Shown here one piece after another: positions 16,983 to 25,316 of a DNA stretch of 64,000 nt; positions within the stretch are counted from its first letter, which is position 1; each line of letters opens with the position of its first letter. A program made the translations under genes and the position numbers. Under the pieces are notes generated by a model, which saw nothing but the letters and a program-made list of their open reading frames with translations, was not told the DNA's origin and made no database searches. This DNA comes from Methanoculleus caldifontis (GTDB taxonomy: Archaea; Halobacteriota; Methanomicrobia; Methanomicrobiales; Methanoculleaceae). Where the stretch lies: NCBI RefSeq assembly GCF_032842345.1, contig NZ_WBKO01000001.1, forward strand, positions 124,001 to 188,000, given 5' to 3'.

Positions 16983-17151
16983 AGAGAAACTGGAAGAACT
17001 CCGGAAGATTGTCCGGAGGCTGGAAGACGGCGATGCAAGCCTTGAAGAGAGCATCGCCATCTACGAGCGCGGCGCGCTCCTCGTGAAGCAGTGCGAAGAC
17101 ATCCTCGGCACGGCCGAGATGCGGCTCACCGAGCTCGGCCGCGATCGGTGA
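16966..17151 (+). CDS. xseB: Exodeoxyribonuclease VII small subunit
   Basis: A 61-residue XseB, a two-helix protein that coats the XseA coiled coil: FEEKLEELRKIVRRLEDGD, LEESIAIYERGALLVKQCE. Its ATG overlaps the end of xseA by 17 bases, with GGAGG ten bases upstream. Its last 26 bases overlap the 3' end of the convergent histidine kinase gene. Confidence 0.93.
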   Translation: MTDTFEEKLEELRKIVRRLEDGDASLEESIAIYERGALLVKQCEDILGTAEMRLTELGRDR

Positions 17152-19072
17152 GGCGGTAGGACTCCGGCGGGACGGCGATCTCAAAGCGCGCACCCGTGCC
17201 CGGGATCCCGGTCTCCCGCAGGGAGAGGCCGGTGATCGCGAGGATCTCCCGGGCAAGGAAGAGGCCGAGCCCGGTCTGCCGCCCGAACCCCTGCTCGAAT
17301 ATCGCTTCTTTTTCCGGGTAGGGGATACCTATCCCGTCGTCCTCGTAGACGACGGTCATCCCGCTCTCCGACTCTTCGGGATAGATCCGTATCCGGGTGA
17401 TGCCCCCTCCGTGCCGGAGTGAGTTCTCGATGAAGTTTGAGAAGACGCGGACGATGAGGGGGTCGGCGTAGACCTCGAGATCCCGGACCTGCACCTCGAC
17501 GGCAACCCCCCCGGTCACGAGCCCCGCCGCCGCCTCGAGGGCAGCCTCCCCGACATCCTGCCAGGCCGGCGCGGAGAGGCCGATATCCTGATACTCCCCG
17601 GTGAAGGTGATGTAGCGCCGGATCTCCCGGAGGGCATCCTCCTCCCTGCGGTAATACTCGAGCAGAACCGGGTCGTCCGCCTGCTCGCGGGAGAGGTCGA
17701 GGTAGCCTGAGAGGACGTTGAGCCGGTTCAAGATATCGTGCCGGGTCACGTCCGAGAGCAGGTTGAGTTTACGGTTCGCGAGGAGGAGCGCTTCCCGCGC
17801 CATCTGCGCCTCGCTGATATCCCTGCCGACCGACTGGAACTCCGTGACGGCGCCCCCGTCGTCGAAGAAGGCGGTGTCGGTCCACTGCTGCCACCGGACC
17901 CTGCCGTCGGGCATGACGACCCGGTGCTCGATGGTGGCGGCAGGATGGGCGGGGGTGAGAGAGGTGAGGTGCTGCCGGACCCGGGCCCGGTCGTCTGCCG
18001 GGACGGCGGGGACGTAGCGCCGCCCGACGAGGTCCCCGCACGGGATCCCGATGGAACGGCAGTAGGCATCGTTTGCGAAGGTGATGGTGCCGTCGGGCGA
18101 CCGGCGGTAGATCATCTCGGTCTGGCTCTCCACGACGGCACGGTACTGCTCCTCGCTCTTCCTGAGGGCCTCTTCCGCTTGCCGGCGGTCGGAGATATCG
18201 TGAATGTAGAGGGCGACCCCCTCGCGGGTGGGCAGCGCCCGCACCTCGAAGGTGTGCTCCCGGCCGCGGAAGTGGAAACTGTACTCGGCGATATCTGCCC
18301 GACCGGACTCCCGGATCTCCCGCAAAAACCCGGTGACGGCTTCGCTCTGGAGTTCAGGGAAGATGTCATAGATGCTCTTCCCGATGACCTCCTCCTCGGG
18401 GCTGCCGAGGAGGCGGACCGCGGCCCGATTCGAGGAGATGATCCGATCCTCGCGGTCGAGGGCTATGAAGGCGTCGCTGATGTTCTCGGTCAGCTCCCGG
18501 TAGCGCTCCTCGCTCTCCCGGAGCGCCTCTTCCTGCCCCGATAGATCGCAGAAGGCCCAGAGGAACTCGGGCGGGCCGCCGCCGGGGTCGGGAGCGACCC
18601 TGACCGCCACGGCGGCGGGGAAGGTGCGCCCGGCGGGGCGTGCGAACCGGAATTCCTGTGGCGGGACCTCTTCGCCCCGGACAAGGGCTGCGACCGCCGA
18701 CCGGAACGCCGGGACGCACCCGGGCTCGAGGTATGCCTGGAGGGGGAACCCCTGCAGGCGGTCGGGCTCGACGCCGACCAGGGTGCCCGCCGCCCGGTTC
18801 GCCTCCAGGATGGCCCCGTCCGGCCCGGTGCAGATGCATCCGGCCGGGACCAGGGTGAACCGGTCCCGGCACCGCCGGTACCCGGCCTCGACGCTCCGGA
18901 TGCCGGCGATCAGGGCGTCAACCTCGTTGTAGATCTCGACGAGGTGCGATCTCTGCAGGAGCTGGTCCCCCGCGGGGGCCGCTCTCCCGCCGGCTTCGGG
19001 CGGGCGGAGGCGGCGGTCGAGGGCCGCGAGAAGTTCGAGGAGGTCGTCGAGCGCCGGGGTGAACGGTTGCAT
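17126..19072 (-). CDS. PAS-domain sensor histidine kinase (three PAS domains)
   Basis: A 648-residue soluble sensor kinase. Residues 1-70 are helical, then PAS1 (about 70-180, GAILEANRAAGTLVG), PAS2 (190-300, DRIISSNRAAVRLLG) and PAS3 (310-430, YRRSPDGTITFANDAY). The phosphoacceptor helix is SDVTRHDILNRLNVL, of the archaeal type with His followed by Asp. The ATPase domain has NFIENSLRHGG, DDGIGI and GLGLFLAREI. No transmembrane segment is visible, so it senses a cytoplasmic signal. No response regulator is adjacent. The 3' end overlaps xseB convergently. Confidence 0.93.
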   Translation of the reverse strand: MQPFTPALDDLLELLAALDRRLRPPEAGGRAAPAGDQLLQRSHLVEIYNEVDALIAGIRSVEAGYRRCRDRFTLVPAGCICTGPDGAILEANRAAGTLVGVEPDRLQGFPLQAYLEPGCVPAFRSAVAALVRGEEVPPQEFRFARPAGRTFPAAVAVRVAPDPGGGPPEFLWAFCDLSGQEEALRESEERYRELTENISDAFIALDREDRIISSNRAAVRLLGSPEEEVIGKSIYDIFPELQSEAVTGFLREIRESGRADIAEYSFHFRGREHTFEVRALPTREGVALYIHDISDRRQAEEALRKSEEQYRAVVESQTEMIYRRSPDGTITFANDAYCRSIGIPCGDLVGRRYVPAVPADDRARVRQHLTSLTPAHPAATIEHRVVMPDGRVRWQQWTDTAFFDDGGAVTEFQSVGRDISEAQMAREALLLANRKLNLLSDVTRHDILNRLNVLSGYLDLSREQADDPVLLEYYRREEDALREIRRYITFTGEYQDIGLSAPAWQDVGEAALEAAAGLVTGGVAVEVQVRDLEVYADPLIVRVFSNFIENSLRHGGGITRIRIYPEESESGMTVVYEDDGIGIPYPEKEAIFEQGFGRQTGLGLFLAREILAITGLSLRETGIPGTGARFEIAVPPESYRLTDRGRAR

Positions 19073-19159
19073 GCCCTCCCGTTCCCCGCACCCGGATGCA
19101 TAAACCTATCCCCGGCGGCCGGTGCGGGCGGGGGCTGGAGGACGCGGCCTCACGCGGAG

Positions 19160-19322
19160 GGGGGAGGGGGCAACCACCAGGGACTTCGCGGCCTTCGCGC
19201 CTTCGCGCCTTCGCGTGAGACTTTGTCACTCCCCTTATACTCCACCTCACGCGAAGAACGACGTTCCATCAGGAGCGGAGTTGGAGCACTGTAGGTGCGA
19301 CCCGCGAAGAACGCAAAGGACA
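19160..19322. repeat. Hairpin-repeat element with inverted caps
   Basis: Between the kinase and the DUF371 gene lies CTTCGCGCCTTCGCGTGAG (19201-19219), a 26-bp spacer, and CTCACGCGAAG from 19246. After this come a GTTCC-ATCA-GGAGC hairpin, the linker GGAGTTGGAG and a GCAC-TGTA-GGTGC hairpin ending CGACC. It is a short version of the element at 1596-2095. Confidence 0.8.
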
Positions 19323-19346
19323 ACGGTTCGCTAGAACCGTCGCGCC

Positions 19347-19787
19347 CTACGGACAGTCGTTCTCCGGGATCTCCGCCTCGAGCTCGACGACCAGTTCCTC
19401 CCCACGCCGGAGCGCCTCGATGAACTCCCGGGGAAGGGTCGCCGCGACGCAATCGGAGCGGATGGCCACAGTCCGGTCGGAGGCAAAGTCACTCCGCCGC
19501 CAGACGAGGTCCGCCGGGTGGTCCAGGGTGAGCGCCGCACTGCCCCGCGACCGGATCTCGACGGTCTCGCCGCCGGCGGTAAGCCTGGTCGTGAGCACCG
19601 CCCGGTCGTCGCACAGCAGCGCCTTGAGATCCGGAGCAAGATCGGCAGCACCCTTGTCGGCGGCGACGCCGATGATGCAGTCGCCCGCAAGGGTCAGCGT
19701 CTCCTCTCTCGTCACCTCAAACGTGGTCGGATGGGCTCCCCGGATCAGCGGGTGCCCCCGTGCCCGCACGATGTCCCTCGCCTTCAT
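19347..19787 (-). CDS. DUF371 family protein
   Basis: A 146-residue archaeal DUF371 protein: RARGHPLIRGAHPTTFEVT at the N-terminus, LAGDCIIGVAADKGA and RGSAALTLDHPADLVWRRS. It is mainly beta-stranded with no catalytic motif that I recognise. Function is unknown. It stands alone, bounded by a repeat element and a divergent zinc-ribbon gene 33 bases away. Confidence 0.85.
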   Translation of the reverse strand: MKARDIVRARGHPLIRGAHPTTFEVTREETLTLAGDCIIGVAADKGAADLAPDLKALLCDDRAVLTTRLTAGGETVEIRSRGSAALTLDHPADLVWRRSDFASDRTVAIRSDCVAATLPREFIEALRRGEELVVELEAEIPENDCP

Positions 19788-19820
19788 GCTTAATTAGGTG
19801 AGGGCTTCTATTGCTAATGA

Positions 19821-20408
19821 ATGATTAGTATCGTCTGCCCCGTCTGTAAAGAGGAGTGCGAACACCAGGTCCTCCGTGAAGCCGCCGATCTGGTGGTGCA
19901 GTGCGCCGAGTGCGGTCAGGTCCACCGGATTCCGAAGCCCCCCGAACCCCGGATCTTCACCGTCAAGGCGATCGTGAGCCGCGAGACCGAGTCGATGGTC
20001 TGCAGCGTGGAGATGCTCGAAGACGAGGCCGTCTCCCTCGGAGACCGGATCGCCGCGGAGTGCGGCGACGAGGTGTTCGGGGTCGAGGTCACCGGCATCG
20101 AGGCCGGGGAGCGAAGGGTCTCCCACGCGAAGGCCGATGAGGTGACGACCCTCTGGACCCGGGGGATCGAGCAGGTCGTCGTGAGGGCGTCCGTCCACTC
20201 CGGGCGGACGACCATCCCCCTCTACCAGGCGGCGGACGGGGAGGATGAGTTCGCCGTCGGGGAGACCTATACGTTCGGCGGGCGGCGGATGAAGATCTCG
20301 CACATCAAACTCCGCGACGGCCCGGTCCTGCGCAAGGAAGGCTGGAAGACGTTTGCCCGCCGGATAAAGCGGATCTATGGTTACCTTGAGCGGGGCTACC
20401 GGCGGTAG
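19821..20408 (+). CDS. Zinc-ribbon protein of the HVO_0476 family
   Basis: A 195-residue protein. An N-terminal zinc ribbon (IVCPVCKEECEH, then VVQCAECGQVHRI) is followed by beta-rich repeats (GDRIAAECGDEVFGVEVTGIE, TLWTRGIEQVVVRASVHSG) and a basic C-terminus. It is conserved in euryarchaea and suggests an RNA- or DNA-binding or transcription-associated role, which is inference. A T7 run at 20446-20452 follows the stop. Confidence 0.82.
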   Translation: MISIVCPVCKEECEHQVLREAADLVVQCAECGQVHRIPKPPEPRIFTVKAIVSRETESMVCSVEMLEDEAVSLGDRIAAECGDEVFGVEVTGIEAGERRVSHAKADEVTTLWTRGIEQVVVRASVHSGRTTIPLYQAADGEDEFAVGETYTFGGRRMKISHIKLRDGPVLRKEGWKTFARRIKRIYGYLERGYRR

Positions 20409-20445
20409 CGATCCCCGGTCCCTCCTCTGACGGACTGAAGACCTC

Positions 20446-20452
20446 TTTTTTT
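20446..20452 (+). terminator. Oligo-T terminator after the zinc-ribbon gene
   Basis: A run of seven T residues 38 bases after the stop on the coding strand matches the archaeal intrinsic terminator type. Confidence 0.5.
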
Positions 20453-20556
20453 ACCGCCGCCTCCCCGACCTCCGGTTCTCGACGAAGGCCGGGCATGATC
20501 CCGGAAGGAGACCGTCTCCGTGGCCGGAAGCGGATCGCAGCGCCAGAGACCCCGCC

Positions 20557-20835
20557 TCACCGGGGCAGGGGCTCGGGCAGGTGACGCCGGACCGCAGCCT
20601 CAAGGTCTTCGCGGTGGACGAGCCCCTCCATCCGCTCCCTGACCTCGTCGTCCGCGATCACGAGGGTCGTTGGCGTCACCCGGAGATTGTACTCCTTGAT
20701 GTACTGCGGGTTTTCGACGGCATTGATCTCCTCGATCTTGACACCGAGATCTCCCTCCACCTCGCGAAGGATCGGGGTCTGCTCCTCGCACCCCATGCAG
20801 CCTTCCTGGTAAAAAGTCAGTATTCTCAACGCCAT
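20557..20835 (-). CDS. Thioredoxin-fold protein with CMGC active site
   Basis: A 92-residue thioredoxin/glutaredoxin-like protein. The first strand RILTFYQEG is followed by the active site CMGC (CxxC), a second strand IEEINAVENPQ and the cis-proline block VTPTTLVIAD. It is likely a cytoplasmic disulfide reductase or a redox partner of methanogen enzymes; the partner is not indicated by neighbours. Confidence 0.88.
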   Translation of the reverse strand: MALRILTFYQEGCMGCEEQTPILREVEGDLGVKIEEINAVENPQYIKEYNLRVTPTTLVIADDEVRERMEGLVHREDLEAAVRRHLPEPLPR

Positions 20836-20879
20836 ATGTGTCAGGAGGCAGGAAGACTATAAAAAATAGTGGGGTGCCG

Positions 20880-21575
20880 TTACCCCGTTATACCATTGAG
20901 GGTGACCTCGGCGTTGCCGTAGCGGCACGTGACGATCGCCGAGTCGGAGGTCTTCTCGCTGACCTTCCAGAAACGGAGTGCGGAGGTCTGGTTGGTCTGG
21001 TTGCCGACAGGGACGCCCGACGAGACCATGAACTCGCGCAGGAAGACGTCGCCCACTTCTATCTCCGTGAAGTTAAGGCCGATCTCATCTGCGTCTTCGC
21101 GGCTCAGGGTGAGCGCAAGGTCGTTCGCCCCGGCGCCGAGGCTGACGGTCCTGGTCTCCCCGACGCGCATCCCGACAAGCCCCTGCGAGAGTGCGCCGAG
21201 CTCAAAGCCCATCAGGCCGAAGTTCGGCGCATCGGTCGGGTACACGACCGGGATCGGGACGATCTCGACGCCCTCGCTCGAGAGGGTGCCCACCGGGATC
21301 TCCAGGTTGCCCGTCAGGAAGACGAGGTTGTTCTTCTCGTACTCGCTTGCGGCGAGATTCTGGTTGGTCGTGACGAGAGGGCGCCCGTCCTCGCCGCGGA
21401 TGGTATAGCCGATCAGCGCCGTGTTGCCGACCTGAGCGTTCCGCGGGGCATCAAGGAGCGGGGCCAGATACGTCCCCACCATGGCGACTGCCACGAGAAG
21501 GGCGACACCGACATAGGCCCATTTCATCCAGGGCGAGGTCTCGTCCTTCGAGGATTTCTGTTGTGTCTGTTTCAT
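20880..21575 (-). CDS. Membrane-anchored FKBP-like peptidyl-prolyl isomerase
   Basis: A 231-residue protein. A charged N-terminus (about 1-20) is followed by one membrane helix (WAYVGVALLVAVAMVGTYLA) and an extracytoplasmic domain with FKBP-like features: VGNTALIGYTIRGEDGRPL near the start and GALSQGLVGMRVGETRTVSL matching the typical 'L..GL.GM..GE...' core. Some canonical active-site aromatics are not obvious, so isomerase activity is uncertain; it could be a folding factor for exported proteins. The ATG at 21575 has a TATA box about 28 bases upstream. It is divergent from hsp20. Confidence 0.7.
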   Translation of the reverse strand: MKQTQQKSSKDETSPWMKWAYVGVALLVAVAMVGTYLAPLLDAPRNAQVGNTALIGYTIRGEDGRPLVTTNQNLAASEYEKNNLVFLTGNLEIPVGTLSSEGVEIVPIPVVYPTDAPNFGLMGFELGALSQGLVGMRVGETRTVSLGAGANDLALTLSREDADEIGLNFTEIEVGDVFLREFMVSSGVPVGNQTNQTSALRFWKVSEKTSDSAIVTCRYGNAEVTLNGITG

Positions 21576-21599
21576 TACGGTACAATCGACTTTCGGTGA

Positions 21600-21607
21600 A
21601 ATAAAAT
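21600..21607 (-). promoter_or_regulatory. TATA box of the FKBP-like gene
   Basis: The minus strand reads an AT-rich run (attttatt) about 28 bases upstream of the ATG at 21575, giving a nearly leaderless transcript. Confidence 0.4.
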
Positions 21608-21646
21608 AGTATTGTTGCGAAGGAGCGCCGAGCCCCCGATGAAAAG

Positions 21647-21654
21647 ATATATAT
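21647..21654 (+). promoter_or_regulatory. TATA box of hsp20
   Basis: A run atatatat preceded by a purine-rich GAAAAG stretch (BRE-like) lies about 80 bases before the hsp20 start. It leaves a leader of about 50 bases that contains a GGGAGAAGTGAT Shine-Dalgarno region. Confidence 0.6.
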
Positions 21655-21730
21655 GCCAATATCACTACCTTAAAGTTAGCCAGGGCGACCCGCTCGCCCG
21701 GGGCCATATCAATCGGGAGAAGTGATTACG

Positions 21731-22201
21731 ATGACAAGAATTGAACGAGGACCGTATCGCTCCATATGGCAGGACTTCGACGACCTTATGGCCGAGATGG
21801 AGAGCAGGTTCCAGTCCATGATCGGGGGAATCGGCGCACGGGGGGAGGAGGTCAGGGGCCGGATCGTCCCGGCAGTCCGTGACTTCCGTGTGGACGTCCG
21901 GGACCACGAGGACGAGGTGATCGTCGTTGCCGATCTCCCCGGCGTCGAGAAGGAGAACGTCGCCGTCCGGCTCATCGACCCCCAGCACCTGGAGATCGTG
22001 AGCATCCGGAGCGGCCAGACCGAGGAGGAGGCAAGGGATTTCTTCATGCGGGAACGGGTCTACGGCCAGATGAGCCGGACGGTCATGCTCCCCGCGGAGG
22101 TGAACGAGGAGGGCGCCGCCGCCTCGTTCAAGAACGGGGTGCTCGAGGTCCGGCTGAAGAAGGCACCCGTCGAGACCGGGACGACAATCCCGATCGAGTA
22201 A
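21731..22201 (+). CDS. Small heat shock protein Hsp20
   Basis: A 156-residue alpha-crystallin type chaperone. The N-terminal arm (about 1-55) is followed by the alpha-crystallin domain (FRVDVRDHEDEVIVVADLPG, RTVMLPAEVNEEGAAASF, KNGVLEVRLKKA) and the C-terminal IPIE anchor (I-x-I type) used for oligomerisation. The ATG at 21731 follows the SD GGGAG by 11 bases; a GTG at 21722 is too close to it. A second, divergent Hsp20 is at 61241. Confidence 0.95.
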   Translation: MTRIERGPYRSIWQDFDDLMAEMESRFQSMIGGIGARGEEVRGRIVPAVRDFRVDVRDHEDEVIVVADLPGVEKENVAVRLIDPQHLEIVSIRSGQTEEEARDFFMRERVYGQMSRTVMLPAEVNEEGAAASFKNGVLEVRLKKAPVETGTTIPIE

Positions 22202-22202
22202 C

Positions 22203-22209
22203 TTTTTTT
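22203..22209 (+). terminator. Oligo-T terminator after hsp20
   Basis: Seven T residues begin two bases after the stop codon. Confidence 0.55.
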
Positions 22210-22241
22210 CCTATTCCTCGCGAATTCCGACCGAACAATTC

Positions 22242-23060
22242 ATGTCGAGCCAGTGTGACACTATCATGATGGATAAGAAGCGGGTCAAAGACTACATGAC
22301 CTACGACGTCGTCACCGTCAACGCTCACGGAACAGTCCGGGATGTCATCGAAGCCATGAAGAAGACGCACCACGACGGCTTCCCGGTGGTGGAGGACAAC
22401 TCGAAAGAGGTGGTGGGCTACATCGCGGCGCGGGACCTCCTCTTCGCCCACCCCGCAACACCGATCGAGCAGGTGATGTCCCGCCACCTCATCGTCGCCG
22501 ACCCGGACATGAGCGTGAACGATGCGGCCCGCGTCATCTTCCGCTCAGGCATCCAGAAACTCCCGGTCGTCAACGACAAGAACGAGCTCATCGGGATCAT
22601 GTCGAACGCCGACGTCATCCGGTCCCAGATCGAGCACGTCTCGCCGGAGAAGGTCTTCAAGTTCATCGAGACCTTAAAGAAACTTTACGGGGTCGAGCCG
22701 GCCCTCCGGCGGGGGTCGGTCCCGATCAACGAACTCCTGCCCACCCAGTCAAAGATCTACGAGGACGAACTGGAGGGGAGGATGTACGAGATAAAGAAAG
22801 GGCTCGCCGAACCCCTGATCGTGGTCCGCCGACCGGGCCGCTGGATCCTGGTCGACGGGCACCACCGGGCGATCGCGGCTAAAAGGCTCGGGATCAAGAA
22901 CCTCGACGCCTACATCATCGAGGTCAGGGAGAACATCGAGCTCGGAATGGAGCGGACGGCAAAGACCCTGAACCTCAATACGCTCGACGACATCAAGGTG
23001 CTCGATTACGCCCGCCACCCGCTCGTCGCGCTGACGCACCGGCTTGTCAGGCACGGGTGA
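22242..23060 (+). CDS. CBS-domain protein with ParB-like nuclease domain
   Basis: A 272-residue protein. Residues about 12-140 form a CBS pair (VKDYMTYDVVTVNAHGTVRD, IEQVMSRHLIVADPDMSVND), a ligand-binding module for adenine nucleotides. Residues about 165-225 form a ParB/sulfiredoxin-like domain with ILVDGHHRAIAAKRLG. The fold resembles serine kinase or ParB-type NTPases, so a nucleotide-dependent regulatory role is possible. The start could be the MSSQ at 22242 or the MDKKR about nine codons further in. Confidence 0.85.
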   Translation: MSSQCDTIMMDKKRVKDYMTYDVVTVNAHGTVRDVIEAMKKTHHDGFPVVEDNSKEVVGYIAARDLLFAHPATPIEQVMSRHLIVADPDMSVNDAARVIFRSGIQKLPVVNDKNELIGIMSNADVIRSQIEHVSPEKVFKFIETLKKLYGVEPALRRGSVPINELLPTQSKIYEDELEGRMYEIKKGLAEPLIVVRRPGRWILVDGHHRAIAAKRLGIKNLDAYIIEVRENIELGMERTAKTLNLNTLDDIKVLDYARHPLVALTHRLVRHG

Positions 23061-23068
23061 ACAGATCC

Positions 23069-23076
23069 TTTTTTTT
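23069..23076 (+). terminator. Oligo-T terminator after the CBS-ParB gene
   Basis: Eight T residues lie eight bases after the stop codon. Confidence 0.55.
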
Positions 23077-23113
23077 CACGGGGAGAGCTACCCCGGACTT
23101 TCACCTACAGTCC

Positions 23114-23178
23114 GCGTATATAGTCCCATCTGGCTACCAGGGCGGGTAGAAGAGAGGGTGGGTGCTGGCGCCCCACCC
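23114..23178. other. TATA-like motif and strong hairpin between convergent genes
   Basis: Between two convergent genes lies a TATA-like gcgtatatagtc (about 23114-23123), then a hairpin GGGTGGG (23156-23162) and CCCACCC (23172-23178) with a nine-base loop. It could be a shared terminator or a short untranslated transcript. No open frame is supported. Confidence 0.35.
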
Positions 23179-23203
23179 GCTGAAGAGAGAGAGAGCCCGG
23201 CCC

Positions 23204-24382
23204 TTACGACCCTTCGATCCGGGTGTCGAAGTCCTCGTTCAAGACATGCTCTTTGACGACCGTCCCCTCCGGAATGATCACCTCAGGCCAGAGCCGGGTT
23301 CCCGAGTGGACGACCACGCCGTTCTTCAGGACCGCGTGCGGCCCGATGACCGTGTCGTGCTCGATGTTGCACCCGCTGCCGATGAGCGTGTCGTTGTCGA
23401 TGATGCTCCCGCTGACGGTGCTCTCCCTGCCGATCACCACCCGGTTGTAGATGGACGAGGAGAAGATCTTCGCGCCGTTCTTGATGATGCACCCCTCCCC
23501 GATGCTCGTATACGGCCCGATGATGACGTTCTCCTCGATGATCGTCCCGGCGCCGATCGAGACCGGCCCGATCACCCGCGAGTTCGCGGCGATCGAGACC
23601 GAACTCCCGATCTGGGCGGGGCCGAGGATCCGGGCGCCCTTGATGTAGAGGTCGCCGGAGATGTTCGTGAACCCGATGTTCTGCAGCTTCCACCGCTCCG
23701 CCTCGCGGAGCGACCGGGGGCTCCCCACGTCGGACCAGTTGCCGCGGGCGAGCCAGGCTTTCAGGGCGTAGCCCTTCTCCATCAACTCGGGGAAGAGGTT
23801 CCGGGCGAAGTCGAACTTCTCGCCGGAGGGTATGTGGTCGAAGATCTCCGGGTTGCAGACGTACATCCCGGTGCTTGCGAGGTTCGAGAAGATCTCGCCC
23901 GGACTCGGCTTCTCCTTGAACCTCTTGATATGGTAGTTCGCGTCGATCTCGGCGATCCCGTATTCGGTGGGGTCGTCGATGCTGATGAGGCCGATCGTGG
24001 TGATCGAGTCGTTCGCCAGGTGCTCGCGGTAGAACTCGAGCAGGTTCAACCCCACGACGTGGTCGCCGCCGACGACCAGGAACGGCTGCTCCTCGAGGTA
24101 CTTCTGGGCGTTCTTGACGCTCCCCGCCGTCCCGAGTTTCGTCTTCTCGTGGACGTAGGTGACGTTGACCCCGAAGAGCGACCCGTCTCCGAGAGCCGCC
24201 TCGATGGCATCGCTCATGTAGCCGAGCGTGACGACCACGTCGTTGAACCCGAGGTTCGCGAGGTGTGAGACCAGATGCTGGATCGAGGGTTTGTTGACAA
24301 TCGGGATACAGGGCTTGGGACGCCCGAATGTGAGGGGGCGGAGCCGTGTGCCCTCCCCTCCGCACATTATGCACACCTTCAT
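23204..24382 (-). CDS. NDP-sugar pyrophosphorylase (GlmU/GMP-like nucleotidyltransferase)
   Basis: A 392-residue enzyme joining a sugar-1-phosphate to an NTP. The N-terminal transferase domain (1-235) has the signature MCGGEGTRLRPLTFGRPKP, VVGGDHV and RFKEKPSPGEI. The C-terminal left-handed beta helix (about 250-380) shows hexapeptide repeats such as IGPVSIGAGTIIEENVIIGP. Substrate could be glucose-1-P, mannose-1-P or an amino sugar; the sequence does not decide. Such enzymes feed S-layer glycan, exopolysaccharide or trehalose synthesis. It is convergent with the CBS-ParB gene. Confidence 0.9.
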   Translation of the reverse strand: MKVCIMCGGEGTRLRPLTFGRPKPCIPIVNKPSIQHLVSHLANLGFNDVVVTLGYMSDAIEAALGDGSLFGVNVTYVHEKTKLGTAGSVKNAQKYLEEQPFLVVGGDHVVGLNLLEFYREHLANDSITTIGLISIDDPTEYGIAEIDANYHIKRFKEKPSPGEIFSNLASTGMYVCNPEIFDHIPSGEKFDFARNLFPELMEKGYALKAWLARGNWSDVGSPRSLREAERWKLQNIGFTNISGDLYIKGARILGPAQIGSSVSIAANSRVIGPVSIGAGTIIEENVIIGPYTSIGEGCIIKNGAKIFSSSIYNRVVIGRESTVSGSIIDNDTLIGSGCNIEHDTVIGPHAVLKNGVVVHSGTRLWPEVIIPEGTVVKEHVLNEDFDTRIEGS

Positions 24383-24480
24383 AGCTCTCCGTTGTCCGCG
24401 TATCGATTTAACATTTGGGGGTGACCCGGTATGCTCTCCCGAACCTTTATTCTCTGTTGCAGAGAGAGTCTACAGGGAAG

Positions 24481-24978
24481 ATGACCGCGTTTGAATGTAC
24501 GCTCTGCGGGAAGTGCTGCATGAACGCAGGCGGCCACCTGATCGAGATCGAAAAAAGGCTCACCGGGCGGGACTTTCTCTGCCGGCAGAAGATCGTCGGC
24601 GGCACGTTCCGTGCCCGGGTCGAGGACCGGTTCGTCGACGCGTTTAAGGACACCACCGAGAGCAGCAGGCACCAGACCTGGTGCCCGTTCCTCCGGCCTC
24701 TCCCGGGGAAGGAGGGGAAGTACGGCTGCACCATCCACAACAGCCGCCCCTACATCTGCCGGTCCTACGCCTGCTGCACCATGCGGATCTTTGCCGGCGA
24801 CGGCCGGGAGGTCGGGAAGGTGCAGGGGAGGAGGAGCCTCGTCACCGAGGACGACACCCTCCGCCGGTGCTGGGACGAATCGGTCGCACCGCTCGGGACC
24901 GACGACGATATCGCCTGGCGGGCCGAGGTCGCCGGGATCCTCGGCCGTGCCGGCTACCGGGTCGAGGCCTATGAGTGA
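24481..24978 (+). CDS. YkgJ-family cysteine cluster protein
   Basis: A 165-residue protein with the YkgJ pattern FECTLCGKCCMNAGG near the start, WCPFL in the middle and CTIHNSRPYICRSYACC further on, consistent with a metal or Fe-S centre (cysteines at the N-terminus plus the C-x-I-x-x-x-RP-x-x-C motif). Function is unknown. The start at 24481 gives a compact protein. Its stop overlaps the start of the next gene (ATGAGTGA), suggesting co-translation. Confidence 0.86.
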   Translation: MTAFECTLCGKCCMNAGGHLIEIEKRLTGRDFLCRQKIVGGTFRARVEDRFVDAFKDTTESSRHQTWCPFLRPLPGKEGKYGCTIHNSRPYICRSYACCTMRIFAGDGREVGKVQGRRSLVTEDDTLRRCWDESVAPLGTDDDIAWRAEVAGILGRAGYRVEAYE

Positions 24979-25231
24979 GGTACGGCGCCTCCCGGTCGTC
25001 CGCGGCCGGGTGGAGTGCACCCCCGGCGGGGCCGTAACCGTCGACCGGTGCGGATTCTGCGTCCACTCCGCCCGCGTCGTGGTCAGAGGAAAGGAACTGC
25101 CCTCACCGGCACGGGCCTACTGTAGCCGTTGCCGGGACGCGGAGCGGGTCGATATGGAGAAGGTCGAAGCGGTCGTCTGCGACGACCAGTCCGGCGAGGG
25201 GTTCCGAAGCATCGCGAATATCATCAGTTGA
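24971..25231 (+). CDS. Small cysteine-rich protein coupled to the YkgJ-like gene
   Basis: An 86-residue protein with two CxxC pairs (VDRCGFC and YCSRC), suggesting a small zinc or Fe-S knuckle, followed by an acidic tail ending SIANIIS. The ATG lies inside the stop region of the preceding gene. I do not recognise the family. The pairing suggests a partner of the YkgJ-like protein. Confidence 0.65.
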   Translation: MSEVRRLPVVRGRVECTPGGAVTVDRCGFCVHSARVVVRGKELPSPARAYCSRCRDAERVDMEKVEAVVCDDQSGEGFRSIANIIS

Positions 25232-25316
25232 GCGGACTCTGCGGCAGTACTTCATCCAAGAACATACCCGGTCCTCAATGCAGTTTGGCGCAGTAGATTC
25301 CGGATCAGCCTGTCAT

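Noticed and set aside
14871-17060. A 729-residue frame on the minus strand
   Set aside because: Only the part up to 15695 matches a family; the upstream two thirds is the antisense of xseA.
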